Assembly (NCBI RefSeq): GCF_963169125.1
Contig: NC_084795.1
Location: 276,716,122 to 276,780,121 of the forward strand
DNA from: Humulus lupulus
Lineage: Eukaryota > Streptophyta > Magnoliopsida > Rosales > Cannabaceae
DNA: 64,000 bases
Direction of reading: 5' to 3'
Made by a program: the position numbers and the translations under genes. Position 1 is the stretch's first letter; every line of letters starts with the position of its first letter. Shown here piece after piece: positions 1-11,748 of the stretch. Under the pieces are notes generated by a model. It was not told the DNA's origin and ran no database searches. It saw nothing but the letters and a program-made list of their open reading frames with translations.

Positions 1-689
1 CATTTAAGACAACTTGTAAATTCTAAAGAAATTTAGAATAATTTACTTACTGAAAACATGGTTCAAACTGTTGAATTTTACATGCGCATACAATAAAATA
101 AACACGCGTGCAACAAGTTATTTGATCTTTATTTTCGACATTATAAATTATTCCAAATTTATTGAAAATTTGCATGATGTCTTAAATGACTACAATATAC
201 AACATCATAAAAAAAAATATTTAAGTACCGAAACACAAAAATGGTTGCACTGAAGTGGCCCCCTAACATATAGTGATAAAATTTGTTGCGACTAAAAACA
301 TATTTAGTTATAGAAATTACACTAAAAACATATAGTGTAATTTTTATGACTACTACTTTTAGCTGCAAATTTTTTGGTGATAACATAAGAATAATAATTT
401 GTTAGTCACAAATATTATAGTGAATAAAAGTAAAAAATTTGTAGTAATTATTTGTGTATTATAATTATCTTAGTCATGTTATTTCTTAAAAACTATTTTT
501 TTCTCTTTATTATTGTTGTACTTATTGTTGGATGTAAATATTTTTTTATATAGAGAAAAATTATGTATAACTATTCTAATATAAATTAAATTTTACTATT
601 TTGATTATTATATTTATATTTTTTTCTATATAAAATAAATTTTATATTATAATTGGAGCCCATGCAATGGCTTCCTCTACATATATATA
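1..689. other. AT-rich intergenic DNA, no gene seen
   Basis: Very AT-rich sequence with short open frames on both strands that resemble no protein family I know and have no usable codon bias. Short inverted phrases around 290-350 suggest decayed transposon DNA, but I cannot define ends. Confidence 0.5.
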
Positions 690-1858
690 GGGAAATTTGG
701 GTATTTATTCAACCAATGGGCATGCCTTAAAGAACTGTCCCAATGGGCATGCCTTTGCTCGTTCAATCAACCCATGTCTATGAAACTGCTCTATAATAGG
801 CCTCCAAGTGAACACTCCCCCTATAAGTAACATGGCATGGAAAGTGCTTCTGCAACAGTACAATAAGGTCAGGCATCAGAAAAAAAAAAACTGTTAATAA
901 TAGATTTTTAAACAATCTGGTAACCATCGAGGACCATCGAGGCATGTCGAGGAATATCGAGGAAATACATATTGAAAGTCAAACAATTTTCATCGAGGCC
1001 CATCGAGGCTTGTCGAGGTCCATCGAGGTATCACAATTTCTAAGGTCGTTATTTTAATTGAGCCCTGTCAAGGCTTATCAACGCACAAATTCAACTAAAA
1101 AATTAAAAAACAACCAGGTAAACATCGAGGTTCATCAAGGTCTATCGAGCCCTGCCAAGGTTTAATTCACCTCTAGGTTCAAACGAGCTACATCGAGACA
1201 TGTTGAGGTCTGTCGAGACACATTCAAATTCAACATCTATCTAAGCCTACCGAGACCTATAGAGGTCTATCGAGTGGATCGAGCTACTAAAAACCAACAA
1301 TTCTGAATTCTTTCAATTTCAATGGAGGCATGTCGAGTCTTTTCGATTTCTATTGAGGCCTTATTCATTGAGGCATGTCGAGACATGTTGATTTTTATCA
1401 AGGTGGGTCAAAAACAAGAAAAAATACCCAGATCTTTTTATTTCCCAGCCTCGATTTATCATATGAACAAAAATTAACAAATAAACTAGTCACAAACACA
1501 TATTGCACATTAAAAAATTAAATCCCTCACCTTCATCATTTTCTTGCTGTTTCCTCATCATTTGGTCCGTTTTCTCGAGCTCGCCTTCTCCGGTCGTCAA
1601 CTCCGAGAGCCAAATATGCTTCGTTGTGGTCGTGGAAGACAATGCCCACGCCACTTTGCTTGGGTTCGTGGATTTGAGGATTTTTTTTTCTTTCGGGACC
1701 GAGAGAGTGAGGGGGAGAATAAGGAGAGAGTATGGTAAACAAATGGTAAGGGTATTTTGGGAACTAAGAGAAATAGTAGGACTAAATTGACATGTGTATA
1801 ATGGGTAGGATATTTTTTATTTATGACCACATTTTATGCATAAATACCCAAATTTCCC
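690..1858. mobile_element. Non-autonomous inverted-repeat DNA transposon (about 1.17 kb)
   Basis: The sequence GGGAAATTTGGGTATTTAT at 690-708 is repeated as its exact reverse complement at 1840-1858. Both ends are flanked by TATATA-rich DNA, so the target duplication cannot be read. The interior has no transposase. It holds a TCGAGG motif array in its left half and, around 1503-1800, a GC-richer stretch with overlapping short frames on both strands that could be a captured gene fragment. Superfamily is not certain; a Mutator-like or other miniature element is the likeliest reading. Confidence 0.6.
924..1384. repeat. Degenerate TCGAGG / CATCGAGG motif array
   Basis: Variants of CATCGAGG, TGTCGAGG and TATCGAGG recur at short irregular spacing, tightly at 924-962 and again through about 1384. 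The array has no fixed period, so it is a decayed simple-motif array rather than a clean satellite. It lies inside the inverted-repeat element. Confidence 0.65.
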
Positions 1859-4059
1859 TATATATGCATTAACTTTTGTTCAGTTAAATAAAAATTTATG
1901 AGCCGAAATTTATATATATAACATGCAAAGTTTTCTTAATAATTAAATTAGGCATAAGAGTTATTTTTGTGTCGTGTACGATGCATATAACTTCATGTAC
2001 GGTGTATATAACGCCATTATTTGCCTATTTCTATTAAAATACTAATTTAATAATAACTTAAAAGATTACATAGACTTTCTGAAAAATATAGTGGGTCTTT
2101 ATTTAAAATAAATGCAGAGTTTAGATTCAATGTTTAAAACCAAAAGAGAATTTAATGTAGTCTTAAAAGTAAATGCACCTCACTGATAAATTAACACAAG
2201 AAAAGACTCTAAGGCACTATAGCATTATGGATCGTTTCCTCGTCCACTGGCTCCCCACAACATATATACATACTTCCTGGAAACTGACTTAGCTCGCCAT
2301 GTGTGTCAAATAAGTCTACCTAGTGTCTACCTACAAGGGGGTGGGCTAAAAGCCCAGTAAGGAAGTATAAACAATGAAGGAAAACACAACATACAAACAT
2401 AAGTGACTTATCTCATAGATTCTTAACATAATTTTATTATAGCAATCATTTATCAACATAAGTCATAACAAAACATAATCATAATTACATAAGTCATAAT
2501 CGTAAACATAAGATTATATGAAATATAAGTATAAGCATACAACATAAGATCATGATACCCTTATTATCCATGTCACATGTGACTCTCCTTTGGTCAGTTA
2601 CGTGGCACCCCTATTGTCCATGTTTTACCTGGCACTCCTATTGTCCAGACTTGAGGCACGTCTGCCTTTAATAATACTGCAGCACTAGATTAAACAAAAC
2701 ACAAACAAATCCATACATATCTCATAACTAGAATCCATATAGAGACAAAACATAAATCTAGCTAGCTTCCTTACCTCAAGTCCAAGCAAAACAAGAGCAT
2801 GAATATTTCACGACAAGCCTAAAATAATAGTCAAAACACTTGTCTTAATATCATGTAAAACACACATGAACTCGTCAAAACATATTCCACGTGTGCATGA
2901 ACCATGCACAAGTGGCATCTATCGCATAACAAGTTACACCATTTTTCTAGAATCAAACATAACTCATACACAAAATCATGCTTGCATGTCACACATAAAA
3001 TCATGAAAACAATACAAATATGCATATCAACTTATGGCCAAAACATTAGAATCCTCATGAGTTGTAATTCATGCACCAAAATCATAACATCCCAAAACCC
3101 TAGCTCTAGTGCATGAGGCCGAAACACATAAGCAAAATAGCCATTATAATTTGAACATATCATCTCTTATTTCATGCCAAAATTTTATAAATACATATCA
3201 TAAGTAACATGTAGTAATAAGCTCAACAAAACACAAAACCCCTTAAGTACATATAGGTCGAAACCAAATATAGGCATGAATATCACTTAAACTTATTTGC
3301 ATAAAATACTACTATGGTCGAACCCTATAGGCAAAGGACGTCAAACTTTTATTCCAAAACATGATAATACATTTATTCACAAACTTATTTAATATCCATA
3401 GTTATGTTAGAAACAATATCATCTTAAAAAAATAACTAAACCACTTTTCAACAATAATATTGTGTTGGCCGAACCTATAAAGCCAAAATCATTATATAAA
3501 AAATTTTCATGCATAACTTTTCATCATGAATCAACTCCTAACATGCTTCCTATTCAAACAACAAAATAAGAAAAATCATTTCTATAAATTAAAATCAGAA
3601 TACTAATAATTTAATTTTCTTTCTTAAATACCTAATCACATAAAATCATGTCGTTTACAATTATCCAAAAACTTGCTTAAAAATAATATTTATTAAAAGA
3701 ATGTCATCATGGCATCAAAATCACCCTTAGTTTTCTCATGCTTGCTAGTCACATATATTAAAAATAAAAATCAGCATGTTATCAATATTTTCTTTCTTTT
3801 AAGCATATAGTCGCATAAAATCATAAGTTTTCTAATGAAATCAAAAGATGTGCCTAGTCTCACATAGCCATGTTCCATTCCCAAATACAAAATATGTGAA
3901 CCCAATCTTTAGTTCTAGTCATGGCCGAAATACACCATTAAATTACAACAAGGATTTTTCCACACTTATAACATCTTTATACCAAATAATTCACAAGAAA
4001 ATCATGGCCTTTGATAGCAAGAGATTTGTTTGACTAGCATACAATTTATATTTAGCATA
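1859..4059 (-). repeat. Old LTR-like remnant and AT-rich DNA
   Basis: No protein signal. From about 2200 the text follows the plan of the chromovirus LTRs elsewhere in the window read in reverse: a short GC-richer head, a phrase with 'agcccagtaagg' near 2350, then long AT-rich DNA and a 'ttacctcaagtcc' phrase near 2770. Similar sequence resumes at 26833, 32422 and 34738, as if one old LTR had been split by element A, the CACTA element and a solo LTR. Ends are not defined. Confidence 0.35.
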
Positions 4060-4836
4060 TGTACGCCCTAAACATCCGCGAGTTTTTAGCGAGCTGGAAA
4101 ATGGCATAATTCAGTCCGCCACGTGTAAATCGTCCCCCTGGAGCTGCTGTTACGAGTCTCCACCTCCCTAGCCCGAAGCTGATCAGAGAGTTAGCAGTCT
4201 ACTCGAAGGCAATGGGTCAGCAGTATGGATATCATGAGCTGGCGCTACATCGAGCTCGAGGTGCAGCATAAATCTGACACTCGAATCCTTGTAAAGGCTA
4301 CCACGCAATGTAAACGTGCACATATCAGTCATCACGTGTCTATTCCATCCTGAATTCTCGAACATGCAGCATAAACGTGCGTGTTCAAGCACCCCACGAC
4401 TGGTTTGGGCCATGCGGCCCATTATCTCCCCTTACCTATTGATTAGACAACACCTCATTGTCAGGTTTTAGGAATTAATCATCAGTGTCACAGAGATGAC
4501 ATGATGGGTAAGAAGGTCATGGGATAACCCCCTTTACTGACGCCTAGGTACCCTCTCCCTATAAATACTGAGACCCTGGGCGTTGCAAGGGGTTGGGCAT
4601 TTTCATTGTAAAGAAACACTCTGTAAAAAATACTCAAGAGATATCAATAATATAGAATGGTGGACTAGAGGGATTCTAACCTTCGAACCACCTAAAAAGA
4701 AAGGAGTGATAACCTTCCCACAATACTAATTTCGCCAGTTCGGAATTTAAATATTTTAATATTACGGTTCACTATTCAGCACTAATCCATCCCATTTATT
4801 CGTATAATTATCTATTGGCGAAGAACCGAGTCAACA
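4060..4836 (+). repeat. 5' LTR of element A
   Basis: Starts TGTACGCCC and ends GTCAACA, matching the copy at 26063-26832 over its whole length. Compared with that copy it has a short extra piece around 4536-4546 and lacks 2 bp near 4204. It contains a TATA box and an AATAAT-type polyadenylation-like stretch near 4647. Confidence 0.9.
4560..4567 (+). promoter_or_regulatory. TATA box of element A 5' LTR
   Basis: TATAAATA follows a pyrimidine-rich CCCTCTCCC. The same box is kept in the 3' LTR at 26556-26563. Transcription of the element would start roughly 25-35 bp downstream. Confidence 0.65.
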
Positions 4837-4839
4837 GTT

Positions 4840-4857
4840 TGGTGCTTTCATTGAGAG
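4840..4857 (+). other. Primer binding site of element A
   Basis: TGGTGCTTTCATTGAGAG begins 4 bases after the 5' LTR. It starts with TGG, the complement of a tRNA CCA end. The identical 18 bases sit in the same place in element D (reverse strand, 60582-60599). I cannot assign the tRNA by eye. Confidence 0.65.
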
Positions 4858-4891
4858 GATTTAGATTGGTGCTATTGCAGAAAACCTGACC

Positions 4892-7321
4892 ATGGTGGTT
4901 ACTCGTTCGAGGCATGGTAATGAAGCAAATCAACATGATGGGCAGGAGGCCCACCATGCCGCCATATCCGATGAACAAAACCCCGCGGTCCAGCAGCGAC
5001 CGGGAAAGCAACCAATGGGTCAGGGCGACACCAGAAGTTCGGCACCCCAGCCGCTAAATCCGAACCCAGATTTCTACACGGTGATAGAGATGGAGAACGC
5101 ACAGTTGAGAAGTCAGTTGTCAAAAGCAAACAAGCAAATCGAAGAGGTCTTGGCCCGGTTACCCCCTCTTACAACCGACGCTAACGTTGGAAAGAGGCAT
5201 AGTGGGACTCATAGGTCCAGTCGGGATAATCGGTCCAGGCCCAGCCGGTCAGTCAGAACCTCAACTCCGAGTTCTACTCCCACGTCACACCACCACCGGG
5301 AAACTGTGCTTGAGGAATTTCCTAGGGCCAATCAGCAATTCAGCCGATCAGTCCGAACCTTAACTCCTAGCTCGATTCCATCCTCGAACGCACCCAGAAG
5401 GGCCCGATGCAGCTTGCGGAGGAGATCTGGGGAGGGCTCGCGAAGATAGCCTGCTCCAGCCAGCCGTCCTGCACCACAGTCAAACCACCGAGTGCAGGAC
5501 ACGGGGAATGGTAGAGTGGTGCAGCCGCGACCCAGCTTGATTCGCCCAGACGGGACTAGGATCGTGTCACCAGTTAGGCATCCCCTGTCACCCATAAGAT
5601 ACCCATCTCCTCCCCGTCCAGCCCGGGACATTCCGGATTATGGGAGCAGCAGGAGAAATCCTCCTTCCGCCGGTCCTTCCCGTCGCAGCCGAGCGCACAG
5701 GGAAGTCCCGGATCCTCACCCTCAGCAGCGGGCTCCGAGCTTTTCAAACGGGAGTTACTGGACCGGGAGTCATCGAAGTGGCATGTCCAGTGAAGACCTG
5801 TGCCATCACTTGAGTTTGGCTCAAAGCCCTTGGGCCACCCCGAGGGCCGACCTTCGAGATCACCTCAACTCACAGAGAGGAGATCCGACTAGAAATGGTA
5901 GTCATGCTCACCGAGAGGAGGGTCTGTCGGAAGTACGTGACAGTGGGAATGTCCCACCTAACCAAGCTCAAGCTTGGAGGGACAATAACCCGCCTAACGC
6001 TTACAATGGAACTGGAGCTGTTGAACAGCCCCAGAACAACCAAGGAAGTAAGGACCAAACCCTAGAGCGTCTAGCTCAGATGGAGGAGCTGATGAAGAAG
6101 CTCTTATAGAAAAAGGAAGAAGATGAGTACGACTCCGGGGACGAACTCGAGCTCTTCGCCTCCAGCATAGCAGCCACGGCGTATCCACCTGGTTTCCGTA
6201 TGCCTCACTTATCCAAGTTCGATGGAGAAGGAGACCCGTCGGATCATTTGGGTATGTTCAACACCCTGATGATGGCCCACAACATCGACCCCGAGCTAAG
6301 GTGTTTGATATTTCCTTCCACCTTGACTAGGCCGGCCAGGCAATGGTTTAAGTAGAATAAAAAGTAGTCCATCAGCTCGTGGAAGACCTTTTCTGCTGGC
6401 TTCAAGAGGGCATTTCGAGCTTCTCAAGCTGCCCGCGTCAAAGCCGACACCCTGGCAAACATGAAGCAATAGCCCAAGGAACCTTTGAAAGCTTACTTGA
6501 GCAGGTTCGGAAATGTCGCGGCTCGAGCCGGGGACGTGGACGATAGTTCCAAGCTTATGGCCTTGAGGACTGGAATCCTCATTGGAGGCGGACTATGGAA
6601 AGAGATACAGAGAAAAGGTGTCAGCACCGTAGACGAATTCCTAAACAAGGCCTAGGGATGGATAAACTTGGAAGAGGCGCGAGAATCGGTCGCGGGAACC
6701 AGCGAAGCCCCTGATCAGCCCGTTGGAGTGGGAACGGATGTCGTGAAAACGACTCAAACCGTTACACAGAATAACCAATTGGGTGGAGGCAAGAGAAAAT
6801 GGAGCAGCGAGGGCGGCCAGCACGGCTCGAAGAAGAACAAGCCCGTGGAAAAATTTAAGCTAGTCTACGCGACTTACACCGAGCTCACAAACACTAGGGA
6901 GAACATTTTTCTAGCAAACTCTGCTCGCCTTCCCTGGAAAAAGCCGGAGCGTTTGAAGCACCAGAAGGCCAAGAAGGACCCCTCCAAGTTTTGTCGATTC
7001 CACAACGACATTGGCCACAATACTGACAATTGTAGGCATTTGAAGGATGAGATCGAGACTCTCATCAGAGCCGGACCCTTGGCTCAATATGCGTGGAATA
7101 GAGTTCCCGCCGGTCAACTGGCTCCAGAAGCTCTGATAAGTCAGCCCAGGCCCCGGATAAATCAGGACACCCCTCCTCCTGCGATAGGAGGAGAGATATC
7201 CACGATCTTCGGAGGCCCCCATCTGGCCGGCACGAGCAGAGGTGCCCAGAAGAGATATGTCAATGAGTTGAAGGCTCATAACGGAGTGGAGTTCGTCCCA
7301 GAGCAGCATCTACCCAAATAG
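4892..7321 (+). pseudogene. gag: Element A gag (capsid/nucleocapsid), decayed
   Basis: Structural protein that would package the element RNA. The ATG at 4892 is the first after the primer site and begins MVVTRSRHGNEANQ. One frame runs to 7321, with an acidic, proline- and arginine-rich first third, then a capsid-like region (about 6180-6680: FRMPHLSKFDGEGDPSDHLG, later WFK and GVSTVDEFL), then a zinc knuckle around 6990-7035 with spacing C-x2-H-x4-H-x4-C (CRFHNDIGHNTDNC). In-frame TAG stops fall at 5447, 6107, 6353, 6365, 6470, 6653 and 7319. The frame is the same as that of the protease, so gag and pol were probably one polyprotein. The zinc knuckle matches that of element C. Confidence 0.85.
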
Positions 7322-9123
7322 CAATGACTGGAGAGGCAACCAATCATATTCATCGAGGAAGATGCTAGTCACGTCCAGTTCCCCCATAACGACCCTCTGG
7401 TCATAACCGCCCAGCTCGCCAACCGGAGAGTTAGGCGGATATTGGTCGATAATGGGAGTTCGGTGAACCTGCTGTTTCGGTCTACACTAGAAAAGATGGG
7501 CTTATTTGTCACCGACTTGAAAGCCACCTCCATGAAGCTGTATGGATTTTCCGGAGAAGGATCAGCAGCGATAGGGACAATCGAGCTGGTAATTACCTTG
7601 GGAGAAGGGCCCCGGACTGTCTCTAAGCACCTCGAATTCGTGGCCATTGATTGTCCCGCCGCATACAACGCCATTTTGGGTCGGCCTACGTTGATAGCAT
7701 TAGAGGCCGTAACCTTCATCCGCCACCTCGCAGTTAAATTCCCCTCTTCCACGGGGATATGCACGGTCCGAGGTGATCAGCTCGCTGCCAGGGAATGCTA
7801 TAGCATTTCCATGAAGGGAAAGTCACGACCCGGGCAGCAGACGATGACCATCCAGGGTGGGGACGAGAAATCTCAGGAAGTAGGATTTACTCTAGAGATA
7901 GAAAAACCTCAAAGTTCCAAGGGGGAGAGTATCATCTTAAATAATGATATCGACCCCAGAATAGGCGAGGATAGATCTGAGCTCTAGGCCATCGAAGAGC
8001 TCGAGGAGGTGAATATCGACCCACAAGACCCCTCGAAGGTGGTAAAGCTCAGGAAAAACCTGTGTAGCGAAAGGAAGGCGGAGCTGATTAGGTTTCTACA
8101 AGAAAATCTAGTTTTGTTCGCCTGGTCTCATGGAGACATGGTAGGGATCAACCCAAGCGTCATCATGCACACCCTCCACTTGGACAAGAATGTGCCTGCA
8201 AAGTCCCAGAAACAAAGGCGCCTGGGCACGACCCGAGCTGAGGCCCTAGAGGAGGAAGTAGCCCGGCTCTTAAAGTGCGGGTTTATCTGCGAGGCAAAGT
8301 ACCCGATCTGGGTCGCCAATCCTGTTTTGGTCCCGAAGCCTAATGGGAAGTAGCGGACATGCATCGACTTTTCCAATCTAAAAAAAGCATGCCCCCAAAG
8401 ATTGCTTCCCTTTGCCAAGGATTGACCAATTGGTAGATACCATGGTGGGGCAAGAGCTCATGTCTTTTATGGATGCATACTCAAGCTATAACTAGATCGC
8501 CATGAATTCGGCGGACCAGGAGCACACTAGCTTCATGACCCTAACTAACGTTTATTGTTACAAGGCCATGCCTTTCGGGCTGAAAAACGCAGGAGCTACA
8601 TACCAGAGGTTGGTAAATAGGATGTTTACCAATCAGATCGGGAAGAATATGGAAGTGTATGTTGACGACATGTTGGTCAAGTAAAAAACTGTCGATAACC
8701 ATGTCTCCGATCTGAAGGAATGCTTTAAGATTCTAAGAGAATACGGCATGAGGCTAAACTCCCAAAAGTGTACTTTCGGGGTTGCGTCGGGAAAATTTCT
8801 TGGTTTCATTGTCAATACCAGAGGAATAGAGGCGAACCCCAATAAGATCGGGTCGCTACTCGAGATGCCCTCACCCTAATCGTGAAAAGACGTTCACAGT
8901 CTGACAGGAAGGGTGGCAGCCCTTAATCGGTTTATTTCCAAATCTACCGACAAGTGTTTGCCATTCTACAACCTGCTCCAGGGAAATAAAAAATTAGAGT
9001 GGACCGAAGAGTATGAACGTGCCTTCCTCGAACTGAAAGCACATTTAGCTGAGCCGCCCATATTGTCCAAACCAACCGCAGGAGAACCTCTTTTCCTTTA
9101 CCTAGTTTTCACGGAAGATGCGG
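7322..9123 (+). pseudogene. pol: Element A pol part 1: protease and reverse transcriptase
   Basis: The protease is at about 7440-7700: the aspartate motif reads VDNGSS where related copies C and D read VDTGSS, and the second conserved block is AILGRPTL. The reverse transcriptase runs from about 8090 to 9100, with VLVPKPNGK, CIDF, MPFGLKNAGATYQRL and the catalytic YVDDMLVK at about 8655-8684. Stops are TAG at 7985, 8351 and 8493 and TAA at 8682. A +1 shift in the C run near 8392-8400 moves the frame. The gene is cut at 9123 by a solo LTR and continues at 11749 after the duplicated TGCGG. Confidence 0.88.
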
Positions 9124-9997
9124 TGTAATGCCCCAAATTTCCTAATAAGGTTTAGGACCTTGATTAGGAGGCCGAGAGGGCCATAATTGATATATTATGG
9201 TATTTAATGATCATATGCGTGTTAATGTGAATTATATTATTATATGATGATAGATGCATGCATATGGGTGTATTTATAATGATAAGGGCATTTTGGTAAT
9301 TTGGCCTGCTGAGGGCATAATTGTAAATTGGGTGTAATTTGTGAATGAAATTTTATTATTATGGAGATATATTCGAGCTATTCGGCATGAGACGGTCATA
9401 TATATGTATTAGCGGTTTTGTCATAACGGGGTCAATTTCGGGGTAATAGAAATGTTTATTTGGTGATAGATTGGGAGTATTTGAGATCAGGATGGAATTC
9501 TGGAAGTTTTGACTATAGTATCCCCGGGGGTGTTTTCGGGACCCCGAGCACTAATTTTTATTTGAGGTTACTTAAGCTTGAAGTAGCTTCCCAGATAAGA
9601 AAACCTCTCGTTCTCTCTCTCGACAGTCCGTTATACCGTTTGAGTATTTTTTAGGAAATCTTGAGTTCTAGGAGTCGAAACCAAGCGAGGGTCGAGGCAT
9701 AGCGATCCTAGGAAAGATTGGAAGCTTCTTAACCGAAGGATTTGACGGAAAACAACCCAATCAAAGGTAATCTAAGTTTGAAGTTTTAAGTTTTTAAAGT
9801 TTTAAGTTTTTAAAGTTTTTAAGCTTAGAATTGGACTTTGTGAATTGTTGAGTTTTGGGTTAGTTTGAACCTTGGGTTTTGAGGGTTTTGGAGTATTGGG
9901 AAGCTTGGGAACTTTGATTTGATGATTGGGGAATGTTTAGGTATGTTTTTGGAGGATTTGAAGTGCTTAAAACACGTTTGGGAATGGCCCAGGGTTG

Positions 9998-10160
9998 GGG
10001 GCCGCGGCCCTGTTCTTGAGCGCCGCGGCCTTAGTTCGATGAAGCACGTGTCAGGAAATTGGCCTTGCTGGGCGCCGTGGCCCTTGATGGAGGGCGCCGC
10101 GGCCCTTGCCTCAGAGAAATCTGGGGGCCGCGGCCCAAGGTGCTAGGGCCGCAGCCCTTG
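9998..10160 (+). repeat. GC-rich GCCGCGGCCC dyad cluster in the solo LTR
   Basis: Six variants of the palindrome-like GGGCCGCGGCCC occur in about 160 bp, at about 9998, 10020, 10070, 10092, 10125 and 10146, inside otherwise AT-rich LTR DNA. The motif is dense in CG and CHG cytosine-methylation sites. Comparable clusters are in the LTRs at 21747, 42562, 61809 and 57795. Confidence 0.7.
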
Positions 10161-10425
10161 CCCTGTTTTGACCCCGTTTGCTCGTTTTGACCCCGAGAAC
10201 TTAGCTATGGGCCTCGGGAGTGTCCCTACTACTTGGATTGGGTTGATCTCTTGGAGGCTAGATATTGGTTTGAAAACCTTTGATTATCATGTTATTTATG
10301 GTGTTCCATATTTGGTTATGATTAGGTGATCGCTAAGGGCTTAAAGGTTGATCGTTCTCAGGGGTCATTCTTATATTGGTTCTAGCTCGAATCTGAGGTA
10401 AGAAAACTGCACCCTGTGTATATGT

Positions 10426-10550
10426 GACATGCATGGCTATTATTGATGCATGTTGGTTGATTATTGAGTATGACATGCATGGCTATTCTTGATGCATGTT
10501 GGTTGATTATTGAACGTGACATGCATGGCTATTACTGGTGCATGCTGGAA
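10426..10550 (+). repeat. 46-bp tandem repeat, about 2.7 copies
   Basis: Units begin GACATGCATGGCTATT at 10426, 10472 and 10518, exactly 46 bp apart. Each holds ATGCAT-type palindromes. No coding potential. Confidence 0.8.
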
Positions 10551-10775
10551 TGTTAAGTATGATGCATGTGATGCACGAGAAACATGTGATTAGGACATGC
10601 TTTGTATACTGAGTATGATATCGTCCAGAGCTTGAGCCTCTGTGTTTATGCATGGTCCTAATTGTACTAATACCTGTTTAGTAAGCATGCTGAATACCTT
10701 GTTTATGGATATGGAACATGTGATTTATGATTGGCGGCATGACTTACTTGTGTATGACACTGACTAGTCAGGGAC

Positions 10776-11129
10776 CGACTCTAAAGTCGAGAATCACACA
10801 TTGAGTGGCTCTAAGGCACTAATGCTAGACCGACCCTAAGGTCGATGAATCATGCATTGAATGGATCCATGGCATTAATGCAAGACCGACTATAAAGTCG
10901 AGAATCGTGCATTGAGTGGCTCTAAAGCACTAATGACAGACCGACCCTAAGGTCGATGATCACGCATTGAATTGCTCCATGGCATTAGTGCGAGACCGAC
11001 CCTAAAGTCGAAGAACTTATAAGCACTTGCCTGGTCTATGACCAGATGTTTATAGCCAAGGTGTATGACCCTGGTGACTCTATCGTCACATGGCTAGGGG
11101 ACGTTGTCCATAGCACGACTCTAGAGTCG
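10776..11129 (+). repeat. 55-bp repeat array of co-varying palindromes
   Basis: Short inverted repeats lie at 10776-10789, 10831-10844, 10887-10900, 10942-10955 and 10997-11010, spaced 55-56 bp, with another at 11116-11129. Each has 5-base arms and a 4-base centre: CGACT-CTAA-AGTCG, CGACC-CTAA-GGTCG, CGACT-ATAA-AGTCG, CGACC-CTAA-GGTCG, then CGACC-CTAA-AGTCG (one mismatch), then CGACT-CTAG-AGTCG. The first four alternate between two unit types. Between them lies a second dyad, CATTGAGTG...CACTAATG or CATTGAATG...CATTAATG, whose arms also change together. Confidence 0.8.
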
Positions 11130-11748
11130 GGAGGCAGGTTATGTTGATGACCATTCACCATGCACCTGTCCTGATCAGACTTATGAAAGAATCACTTATC
11201 AGTTAAGCCCTGGTGACCCTATCGTCACATGGCTAGAGGGAGCTATGCTCATTGTTGTGACTTTTGGCTATTGTCACCTATTTTCTTGGACTGATAGTCC
11301 TGAACGGTTATTACGATCGTTGTTGATATTATATCATGTTCTAATGTGTTTTCTTGTTGGGCTTTGGCTCACGGGTGCTACGTGGTGCAAGTAAAGGCAA
11401 GAGGAAGCTAGACCATCCTTGAGTTGGAGAGCTTAGGTGATGACGTGTACATATGCAGCTGCTCGTCCGCCATGGGCGAGGTTTAAAGTGGAGCTAGGGT
11501 TGAACCCTGTTTTGCCGCTTAGAACGGCCTGTAATAAATATTTTCTGTAATAGACTCTCAAACTATATTTTCGGGATCCCAATGTATATACTAAACGTTC
11601 TAGTGAAACGTTACATCTTAACCAAAGTTTTTAATCCCTAAACCGCTAAACATACTTAGTTCACAGTTTTGGCCAAATGATTCGATTTGCGAGTTTAGCA
11701 TTGTTTACAAGGCACACCGTAACGGTCCCTGGAGTTTGGGGCGTTACA

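Larger units (their letters stand above)
9124..11748 (+). mobile_element. Solo chromovirus LTR inside pol of element A
   Basis: Starts TGTAATGCCCC and ends GGGGCGTTACA, so the ends form a near-perfect inverted repeat. The exact 5-bp duplication TGCGG (9119-9123 and 11749-11753) and uninterrupted host reading on both sides prove a separate insertion. No internal genes are present, so it is a solo LTR left by LTR-LTR recombination. It carries GC-rich dyads (9998-10160), a 46-bp repeat (10426-10550) and a palindrome array (10776-11129). Relatives are at 15110, 21747, 42562, 61809, 62910 and 63577. Confidence 0.92.

Noticed and set aside
1503..1830. Overlapping open frames on both strands, one faintly like an RNase H start
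   Set aside because: Too short, no catalytic residues, and open on both strands because of GC-rich composition; kept only as a possible captured fragment.
10776..11010. CRISPR-like array
   Set aside because: Repeats are direct tandem units of an LTR with similar spacers, in a plant genome; no spacer diversity and no cas genes.
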